A stretch of 15,339 nucleotides of DNA. Origin: Lachnospiraceae bacterium (GTDB lineage Bacteria; Bacillota; Clostridia; Lachnospirales; Lachnospiraceae). The DNA is taken from positions 1-15,339 of the forward strand of contig JAAVAF010000066.1 of the NCBI GenBank assembly GCA_014804225.1, in the 5' to 3' direction. Below the pieces are notes generated by a model. That model searched no databases. It was not told the DNA's origin and saw only the letters and a program-made list of their open reading frames with translations. The position numbers and the translations under genes are program-made. Positions within the stretch are counted from its first letter, which is position 1; the number at the start of each line of letters is the position of its first letter. Shown here one piece after another: positions 7,190 through 12,649 of this stretch.

Positions 7190-7789
7190 TAAAAAAGTTC
7201 GCGGAATATAATATCCAGCAATATCTTTTTCTATTCCCAGATGAATAATTGCATTATCACCTGTTACCTTACTATAAAATAATATTTCACACTCTATACT
7301 TGTTGGCGGATCTACATTTTCCTTCACATAATTCACTGCCATTGGTTTTTCAATCAACTCTGGTAATAAATAAAAATATACATATTTTGCTTTCATACTC
7401 TTAAATTTACTTTTATTAATTCTTTTTAAAAGAGGAATATCAATGTTTTGCTTTGACACATTATTCCAACCGTCTTTTCCTTTATAATTGTGTAAATCTC
7501 TCATTGGTATAGAGTACTTTACCGTCGATTCTATTCCTAATAAATGACAAAAATTTTCTAATTCAAATCTTAATTTAAAATCCTCTTCCCCTGTCGCCGA
7601 TATCACATGATACTTATATATAAATGGATACAAATACATCTCATAGTATTCACTTAATACTTTTAATGAAATATCATTAATCCTTGGTTTTACACTTAAT
7701 GTCTTTAGTTCGATTGGATTGAACATGCTGCTTGAGTTTGCGAATCTCCGTTTTACACTTAATGTCTTTAGTTCGATTGCGCTATACAT
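7187..7789 (-). CDS. PBECR4-like nuclease-domain protein, probably frameshifted
   Basis: The open frame is 200 residues. From about residue 39 it resembles my recollection of the PBECR4 family, a phage- and mobile-element-associated group in the Barnase/EndoU/ColicinE5/RelE fold class: LSEYYEMYL, FELENFCHLLGIEST, YVYFYLLPELIE and a final LGIEKDIAGYYIPRTF. PBECR4 proteins are predicted RNA-cleaving toxins or effectors, but catalytic residues cannot be assigned here. The first 38 residues hold two copies of IELKTLSVK, encoded by an exact 30-bp DNA repeat, and ISLKVLSEYY after them looks related. The start has GGAGG 4 nt upstream. Base composition is clearly AT-richer than the pil and helicase genes, which suggests transfer. 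The frame ends early, apparently through a one-base shift. The family call is moderate. Confidence 0.55.
   Translation of the reverse strand: MYSAIELKTLSVKRRFANSSSMFNPIELKTLSVKPRINDISLKVLSEYYEMYLYPFIYKYHVISATGEEDFKLRFELENFCHLLGIESTVKYSIPMRDLHNYKGKDGWNNVSKQNIDIPLLKRINKSKFKSMKAKYVYFYLLPELIEKPMAVNYVKENVDPPTSIECEILFYSKVTGDNAIIHLGIEKDIAGYYIPRTFL
7687..7779 (-). repeat. 30-bp direct repeat with a 63-bp period inside the PBECR4-like gene
   Basis: Positions 7687-7716 and 7750-7779 are identical over 30 bp and are separated by 33 bp. The period is a multiple of three, so both copies encode IELKTLSVK in frame at the start of the gene. This is either one and a half copies of a 63-bp tandem repeat or a duplicated 30-mer. 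Bases flanking the two copies differ, so the repeat has sharp edges. Confidence 0.85.
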
Positions 7790-7800
7790 AAATCCTCCCG

Positions 7801-7839
7801 TAAAAATAAAGAAAGGATCCCGTAATTACCAGAATCCTT
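7801..7839 (-). terminator. terminator-like hairpin just before the PBECR4-like gene
   Basis: On the minus strand AAGGATTCTG pairs with the downstream arm over ten positions, two of them G-U (7813-7839), around a 7-nt loop. A T-rich tract follows (TCTTTATTTTTA, 7812-7801). The two G-U pairs would be C-A mismatches in a plus-strand transcript, so the element is oriented with the gene. It could end read-through from the Fic operon or act as an attenuator for the gene that starts about 11 bases later. Confidence 0.5.
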
Positions 7840-7874
7840 CCATGCAACTATTTTTATTCTGCTCATATTTAAAC

Positions 7875-7889
7875 TCTCCGCAGCGGAGA
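7875..7889. repeat. TCTCCGC/GCGGAGA inverted repeat in the leader
   Basis: Two 7-bp arms are separated by a single base, so it works as a DNA palindrome or a stem with slipped pairing. The adjoining AACTC and GAGTT can pair instead, which would give an alternative fold. It is a possible operator or RNA stem; no protein partner is implied. Confidence 0.4.
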
Positions 7890-8006
7890 AATCAGGAGTT
7901 GCCCCCGATTAATATAGTATATGTACTACTATTTAACTTATTCACAAAAGCATAATCGGCTATTAAACTTCTAATATTCTATATTATAACCAACTTTTGT
8001 ATTATC

Positions 8007-8035
8007 ATAATAAACAAAAAATCCTATTTTGTCAA
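8007..8035 (-). promoter_or_regulatory. sigma-A-type promoter before the PBECR4-like gene
   Basis: A perfect -35 box TTGACA (8035-8030) and a -10 box TATTAT (8012-8007) are 17 bp apart on the minus strand. The start would be near 8000. It is the closest consensus promoter in the window and gives the PBECR4-like gene its own transcription unit. Confidence 0.7.
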
Positions 8036-8051
8036 GATTTGGTCAAAAACT

Positions 8052-8177
8052 TTATATAAGTGCAAAAACCTTCTCAAACTCAGTCATTTTTACGCATCTC
8101 CTTCATATATTCATCAACTTTTTCCCTCTTTCACTTGGAATAGAAAAACTACCCCAATCGACAAAGGGTTTTGTCAC
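8052..8177 (-). pseudogene. remnants of two small overlapping genes
   Basis: Right after the Fic stop codon a frame reads VTKPFVDWGSFSIPSERGKK and then breaks. One base added to a five-base homopolymer (8119-8123) lets it continue as VDEYMKEMRKND to a stop at 8080. This looks like the 3' end of a gene whose start is missing. An ATG at 8087 overlaps that stop, has GGAG 10 nt upstream and encodes only MTEFEKVFALI before a TAA at 8052. That fits the start of a second gene cut off there. The arrangement suggests an older two-gene operon destroyed when the flanking modules arrived. No family is recognised, and no function is proposed. Confidence 0.4.
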
Positions 8178-8184
8178 TGTACAA

Positions 8185-8988
8185 TTACTTTATTTTCACA
8201 ATCATATCATCATTCCGTAAAACATGCATTTCATCAAACAGCAGATTGCCATAAAATTTTTCCAGAAAGCCAAAATCCGTATCAACTTTTTTTGCAAAAT
8301 CCGCGTAGTTCGAGCGCACCAGAGCATTCCTGTAATATTTTGAATGTTCCTTGAACATATCGTTGTTTACGGAAAATCCGATACTATTCAGATACAATTC
8401 CATAAACACGGCAGTCGTTCTTGTGTTGCCCTCTCCAAATGGGTGCACTTGCCATATTGACGAAGAAAACGCGCACAACCGCTGAATGATTTGCTCCTTA
8501 CTCATTTTCGAATATTTCTGCTGTTTTTCCGTTTCAAAATCGTATTGTAAAATATCCTGAATTTCAAAATAATTTGCATACTTGACCGTATCTCCCTGCA
8601 AAACCGGTTCCGCTTTTGTGATATTATACTGTCGGAATTGTCCTACAAAATCATATATTCCTTCGAACAAATACCGGTGAATTGATTTTAATGCCGTAGG
8701 AATCAAAGACACAGTTCCAACCGACAACAATTCAACAATCCGCGCCGAAACAATATCACATTCCATTGTTTCATTCCGTTCCAGTTCTGAGGTTTCTCTA
8801 TAATATTCACCAAGCTTTTCTTGGACAGTTTGTATCGGCAGTTCTCCACTAATATTCTGTTCAGACAGTTCATACAAATATTTTGAGGGCTTTAACCCGT
8901 CAACATCCTGTAATCCGATCGCAGCATTCCAATACGCTCGTTGCTTTTTCGGATCATGCTGATATTCTTTTACCTGATACTCTTCCAT
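8185..8988 (-). CDS. Fic-domain protein (predicted nucleotidyl transferase)
   Basis: The 267-residue protein carries the Fic core: SIHRYLFEGIYDFVGQFRQ (102-120), a target-docking region near 121-140, and the active loop HPFGEGNTRT (182-191) with catalytic His182. Fic enzymes usually transfer AMP from ATP to a target Ser, Thr or Tyr. Here the loop differs from HPFxxGNGRxxR: Thr189 replaces Gly, and the second Arg is Ala193. Because that Arg contacts the nucleotide phosphates in AMP-transferring members, the donor or reaction may differ. The N-terminal region (WNAAIGLQDVDGLKPS, about 20-60) resembles the antitoxin-like helical segment of Fic proteins, but no clear (S/T)xxxE(G/N) inhibitory motif is visible. 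It starts 14 bp after the protease gene, with AAGGA 7 nt upstream. It is probably a toxin or regulatory enzyme. Confidence 0.9.
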   Translation of the reverse strand: MEEYQVKEYQHDPKKQRAYWNAAIGLQDVDGLKPSKYLYELSEQNISGELPIQTVQEKLGEYYRETSELERNETMECDIVSARIVELLSVGTVSLIPTALKSIHRYLFEGIYDFVGQFRQYNITKAEPVLQGDTVKYANYFEIQDILQYDFETEKQQKYSKMSKEQIIQRLCAFSSSIWQVHPFGEGNTRTTAVFMELYLNSIGFSVNNDMFKEHSKYYRNALVRSNYADFAKKVDTDFGFLEKFYGNLLFDEMHVLRNDDMIVKIK

Positions 8989-9002
8989 GTTGTTTTCCTT
9001 TC

Positions 9003-9482
9003 TTATGAAAACACTTCAAATACATTCATTGTCTGGTCATCATTGGCACACTGTTTCTCATATTCCTCAAAGTTAAAAGATGTAACGACAATATCACTTT
9101 TGAAGCCGTGGCTGAATATACAACAAGATATAAAATCATCTCCTAAAAGCGCCTTTGGCGTATCATTAAAAACAATATAATAATAAAATTTCTTTATTTG
9201 GATCTCGCCAATCCTCAAATCACTGCAACAACACAGATAACCATCAAAACAATTATCTGATGCTGACATAAATTTACGTGCTTTCAAATTTCTGTCTTGA
9301 ATACTTTTTAACAATGTATCTGCCTGAATATTGTTCAGACCCAAAGCGCCTGTCGTAATAATCGTATCAGATGCCCCTGTATCAAACTTTACAGACACAA
9401 AATCCTTATCATTCTTTTGTATATCCAAATAAGTTCTGTAACTTCTGGTCACCTTATTGTATCGAAACTTAATCAATCGCAC
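9003..9482 (-). CDS. retropepsin-like aspartic protease
   Basis: This protein of about 159 residues has the aspartic protease signature VKFDTGASDTII (catalytic Asp34 in DTGAS), a central beta-rich segment with several Cys (78-86), and ALLGDDFI (111-118), which matches the hydrophobic-hydrophobic-Gly element near the end of retropepsin domains. Only one catalytic motif is present, so activity would need a homodimer. No signal peptide or membrane segment is seen, so it should be cytoplasmic. It overlaps the upstream gene by 14 bp. The binding site AAGGAGG is 3 nt from GTG 9482 and 9 nt from TTG 9476, so the true start may be 9476. The substrate is unknown; the neighbouring Fic or antitoxin-like proteins are candidates by context only. 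Confidence 0.75.
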   Translation of the reverse strand: MRLIKFRYNKVTRSYRTYLDIQKNDKDFVSVKFDTGASDTIITTGALGLNNIQADTLLKSIQDRNLKARKFMSASDNCFDGYLCCCSDLRIGEIQIKKFYYYIVFNDTPKALLGDDFISCCIFSHGFKSDIVVTSFNFEEYEKQCANDDQTMNVFEVFS

Positions 9483-9738
9483 AAACCTCCTTCTCAGAAA
9501 TCCCTCTGAACAAGCTTGTATCCTTTCTGCTTTGATTAATCTCGTTTAACTTCGCATTATAAGATTTATCCTTTGCATAGGCTAAAACATAAATAACATC
9601 ATTGTCCAACGCCTGTCTGTTTTGAACAAACAAAGTATCTACCCCAATATGTGTGTCCAGCCACTCCCATAAATCCGTTTTATACGGTTCCTTAAAGTAT
9701 ATAATCCCATCTTTCTCATAGGTTTCACTCATAATCAT
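9469..9738 (-). CDS. small protein of unknown function in the Fic cassette
   Basis: The product has 89 residues (MIMSETYEKDGIIYF...) and is acidic and soluble, with no membrane segment, signal peptide or motif I recognise. It contains a Trp-rich patch (DLWEWLDTH) and a compact alternation of strands and helices. The frame extends to 9765, but AAAGGAG lies 7 nt before ATG 9738, so 9738 is chosen. That ATG overlaps the TGA of the UPF0175 gene (ATGA), and the 3' end overlaps the protease gene by 14 bp. Translation is therefore probably coupled across all three genes, and the protein is likely a working part of the cassette. It occupies the slot where UPF0175 antitoxin-like genes usually have a toxin partner; whether it is one is unknown. 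Confidence 0.75.
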   Translation of the reverse strand: MIMSETYEKDGIIYFKEPYKTDLWEWLDTHIGVDTLFVQNRQALDNDVIYVLAYAKDKSYNAKLNEINQSRKDTSLFRGISEKEVCAID

Positions 9739-10016
9739 TCCCCCACTCCTTTTAGCTTTTTCCAATACTGTACCTCCTCCTCGACCTCCTGTATATCCTG
9801 ATCAAGATAAAGCACCCCCAACCTGTCATACAAATCAATCAATTCATATTTCCGAACTCCCAAAATTTCTGCTGCCCTTCCGTGTGATATCGTCAAATTT
9901 TTTATATACGGATACAATAACATCGCATTACGCATCAATTCCGATTGCTTATCATTCGTAACCACATAAGATGCCATATCAGCTGGCACCTGAATTTTTA
10001 CATCTGTCATTGTCAT
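9735..10016 (-). CDS. UPF0175 family antitoxin-like protein
   Basis: This 93-residue protein fits the UPF0175 pattern: an N-terminal strand (VKIQVPADMASYV), a middle helix ending in LYPYIKNLTISHGRAAEILG, a helix-turn-helix-like VRKYELIDLYDRLGVLYLD, and an acidic C-terminal tail (DIQEVEEEVQYWKK). Family members are predicted DNA-binding antitoxins, often paired with a DUF3368/PIN-like nuclease; none is seen here. The ATG is preceded by AGGAG at 7 nt. It is the first gene of the cassette, 68 bp after the proposed promoter's -10 box, and its stop overlaps the next start (ATGA). As first gene and possible DNA binder it could repress its own operon. Confidence 0.72.
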   Translation of the reverse strand: MTMTDVKIQVPADMASYVVTNDKQSELMRNAMLLYPYIKNLTISHGRAAEILGVRKYELIDLYDRLGVLYLDQDIQEVEEEVQYWKKLKGVGE

Positions 10017-10083
10017 AGTATCACTCCTCTCAAAATCGAATCAGCATTCTTACCTGTTTCGCTCTCCTGAAATCTATAGTTAC

Positions 10084-10112
10084 ATCATATCATATCCAAT
10101 TTTTTTCCTCAA
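10084..10112 (-). promoter_or_regulatory. sigma-A-type promoter of the UPF0175-to-Fic cassette
   Basis: The -35 box TTGAGG (10112-10107) and the -10 box TATGAT (10089-10084) are 17 bp apart on the minus strand, starting 10 bp after the helicase stop codon. The spacer contains a run of seven A. The cassette therefore seems to be expressed on its own rather than by read-through. Confidence 0.6.
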
Positions 10113-10122
10113 CTGCAAAAAC

Positions 10123-12576
10123 TCACAGCCAATCATTCCAAAACTTCTCCACCCGTCCCGAAATCGTGTCAACGCTGACAACCTCATAGCTTGCCCACTC
10201 TCGCGGAAACATACGCCGATATTGATATTCCAAAAAACGCTCGTCCAAAAGCGCCACGACGCCAACGTCCTCTGCTGTCCGAATCACACGCCCTGCTGAC
10301 TGCAGCACCTTATTCATGCCCGGATAGCGGTACGCATAGTCGAATCCGTTATCGCCCCGCTCGTCAAAATACTGCTTCAAAAGCTCCCGCTCGCAGCCAA
10401 CCTGCGGGATTCCCGTTCCCACAATCACTGCGCCAATCAGTGAGTCATGCTTCAAGTCAATCCCCTCCGAAAAAATGCCGCCCATCACGCAAAAGCCGAT
10501 TAAAATCCCGTCACTCTCCTCCTCAATCTCAAATGCAATATGCTCTTTTAAATCGCAACCCGCATTCCCCCGAAAGCGCAGCAAAAATTCCTCGCGCTTT
10601 GCCTCGCTCATGTAGTCCTCCTGAACAATGCACTCCATGCATTCACTGTCAAAATAATCCGCCATAAAACAATCGTACACACGTTCTAAAAATACATGTG
10701 ACGGCAGAAAGACCATATAATTCCCGTGGCGCTGGCGCACAACCTCATAGATGTAGCGCGCAATCCGCCGAAACTCCTCCTCACTGCGCCGCGTATACTT
10801 GCTCGTAACATCATTTGCAAGAAACAGCGCCTTTTTTTCCTCCCGAAAGGTCGACTTCGCATACGCCTCATAATCCTGCGGCTCACCGCCGAGCAGCCGC
10901 TTATAATATTGAATCGGCAAAAGCGTCGCGGAAAACAGAATGCTGCTTCTGCCCTTTTGCATACATTCCTTTAAATTTAAGGAGGGGTTCACGCAAAAAA
11001 GCTTGAGCATAAAATCGCCATCATCCATTAACTGGCTATACACCACGTAATTGTCGTCCATGATTTCATACATATTCAAAAAATGCGAGACTTCAAAATA
11101 AAATTCCAATATCTCATCTTTATTCGGAAAACTGTCGTGTTCGTCCAAAAAGTCGTCCATCGCCGAATACACGCGCATAAGAGCATTGACAAAACCATCA
11201 ATCCCCTCCTCTTTTTGATAATCCTCGCACTGTCGTTTCATCGCAAGCAGTTCTTTATTGCACTTCTCCAAAAGCTTTGCCACCTTCGGCGATGCGTCCT
11301 TGATCAAACGCTTAACCGCCAGAAACGCATTTTTAAACAACGCCGCACTGTACATCTCTCTGCCCCTGTCCAAAAGATTATGCGACTCGTCGATCAAAAA
11401 CACATAGTCCTGCGTGTTATTTTCCGCAAAAAATCGTTTCAGATACACACGCGGATCAAACACATAATTGTAGTCGCAAATCACCGCATCCGAAAAGAGA
11501 CTCATATCCAAACTCAGCTCAAAGGGACACACCGTATGTTTTTGTGCATACTCCTTCACCGTTTCTCGCGTAAAGTTATCCTCATGCAGTAACAGATCAT
11601 ACATCGCATCGTTGACTCTATCATAATGCCCTTTCGCATAAGGACACGCATCCGGATTACACTCCGCCACGCCCTCATGCGTGCCTTCCGTTTCGCTTTC
11701 CTTCAAAAAGCAAATCTTATCCCGCGCCGTCAACGTAACGGTTTTCATATGAAGACCGTTTTGCTGCAACAATCCGAAACATTCCTGCGCCACGGTGCGC
11801 GTGATGGTTTTTGCGGTAAGATAAAAAATCTTTTCCACCATTCCCGCGCCCATCGCCTGAACCGTCGGAAACACCGTCGATATCGTTTTTCCAACGCCCG
11901 TCGGTGCCTCCAAAAACAACTTTCTTTTATGATAAATCGTCCGATATACATAAGATACCAGATCCTTTTGTCCCTCTCTGTACGCAAACGGAAATGCAAG
12001 CTCCGCAATCGACGCAGTGCGCTCTTTTTCCCATGTAAAGCGAAAATCTGCCCACTTTTTATACTCTGTTAAAAGTTTGTCAAACCATTCTTCCAATGCA
12101 TCAAACGCGTAATTTTCTGTAAAATATTTCGTTTCCTCCGACTCGATATTGCAGTAAGTAATACGAACACCGATTGTGGAAAGCCCGTTCTCCCGCGCAT
12201 AAATATACGCATAGCACTTTGCCTGCGCTAGATGTACCCCGGCGGGCTTTGTGATGCGTCGCAAATCTTTGTAAGTCCCCTTAATCTCGTCTATCACAAC
12301 ACCTTCTTGAGGCTCACCTTCGGTATGGTCCCCATAGTGAAAGTCGATAATGCCGTCTGCCCTTCCTTCAACTGCGATATCATAATCACCCGCATTCCAG
12401 ACAAATTTTAGACCGACTTCCGCATGATACTCACTCCCCATTGAGCGCTGAATCATACGATGGATTCGGCTGCCTTCCTGCATCGCATTGTCCGCGCCTG
12501 CCGTTCTTCTATTATCAATGTTTCCCTCGCGAAGTATAAACTCGACAAGCTGCCTGACCGATACATGTATCTCCAT
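10123..12576 (-). CDS. nuclease-helicase: RecB/Cas4-like domain fused to XPD/DinG-type helicase
   Basis: This large DNA-processing enzyme has about 817 residues; positions here count from GTG 12585. The N-terminal part shows PD-(D/E)XK nuclease motifs: GSRIHR (His42), GRADGIIDF (Asp77), VIDEIKGT (Glu100, Lys102) and QAKCYAY (Gln121, Tyr125). The helicase follows: Walker A EAPTGVGKT (226-234), four cysteines suited to an iron-sulfur cluster (C292, C309, C314, C353), DESH at 399-402, and late motifs GIFSEGIDL and QSAGRVIRT. Enzymes of this class unwind DNA 5' to 3' and act in repair. AAAAGG directly abuts GTG 12585 but is 8 nt from ATG 12576, so 12576 is chosen. It lies about 70 bp after the ATPase gene and may be co-transcribed. 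DinG is the loose analogue; the fusion differs from E. coli DinG. Confidence 0.85.
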   Translation of the reverse strand: MEIHVSVRQLVEFILREGNIDNRRTAGADNAMQEGSRIHRMIQRSMGSEYHAEVGLKFVWNAGDYDIAVEGRADGIIDFHYGDHTEGEPQEGVVIDEIKGTYKDLRRITKPAGVHLAQAKCYAYIYARENGLSTIGVRITYCNIESEETKYFTENYAFDALEEWFDKLLTEYKKWADFRFTWEKERTASIAELAFPFAYREGQKDLVSYVYRTIYHKRKLFLEAPTGVGKTISTVFPTVQAMGAGMVEKIFYLTAKTITRTVAQECFGLLQQNGLHMKTVTLTARDKICFLKESETEGTHEGVAECNPDACPYAKGHYDRVNDAMYDLLLHEDNFTRETVKEYAQKHTVCPFELSLDMSLFSDAVICDYNYVFDPRVYLKRFFAENNTQDYVFLIDESHNLLDRGREMYSAALFKNAFLAVKRLIKDASPKVAKLLEKCNKELLAMKRQCEDYQKEEGIDGFVNALMRVYSAMDDFLDEHDSFPNKDEILEFYFEVSHFLNMYEIMDDNYVVYSQLMDDGDFMLKLFCVNPSLNLKECMQKGRSSILFSATLLPIQYYKRLLGGEPQDYEAYAKSTFREEKKALFLANDVTSKYTRRSEEEFRRIARYIYEVVRQRHGNYMVFLPSHVFLERVYDCFMADYFDSECMECIVQEDYMSEAKREEFLLRFRGNAGCDLKEHIAFEIEEESDGILIGFCVMGGIFSEGIDLKHDSLIGAVIVGTGIPQVGCERELLKQYFDERGDNGFDYAYRYPGMNKVLQSAGRVIRTAEDVGVVALLDERFLEYQYRRMFPREWASYEVVSVDTISGRVEKFWNDWL

Positions 12577-12649
12577 TCTCTTCACCCTTTTTGTCGCACG
12601 GCATTATGCAGACAAGCCAATTACCGCCTTCCGTCATATTTCAGTGTTC

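Larger units (their letters stand above)
7790..8000 (-). promoter_or_regulatory. long leader upstream of the PBECR4-like gene
   Basis: The predicted transcript start near 8000 leaves a leader of about 210 nt. It contains a 7-bp inverted repeat (7875-7889) flanked by AACTC/GAGTT, and a terminator-like hairpin that ends about 11 bases before the start codon (7801-7839). It also holds a 32-codon frame (7768-7866, starting MSRIKIVAWK) behind a GGAGAG-like site that overlaps the hairpin and the gene start. The layout resembles an attenuator with a possible leader peptide. Whether the small frame is translated is unknown. Confidence 0.35.

Noticed and set aside
7687..7779. A minimal CRISPR array with 30-bp repeats and a 33-bp spacer
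   Set aside because: Only two repeats are present, they encode the same peptide in frame within a gene, and no cas gene or leader is nearby. An in-frame duplication explains it better.
8160..8175. GACAAA/TTTGTC hairpin after the Fic stop codon as the operon terminator
   Set aside because: The stem is short and AT-rich, and the nearest T-run comes more than ten bases later.
11083..11592. Plus-strand reading frame of 169 codons opposite the helicase gene
   Set aside because: The helicase motifs on the minus strand account for this stretch, and the plus-strand translation has no recognisable domain.
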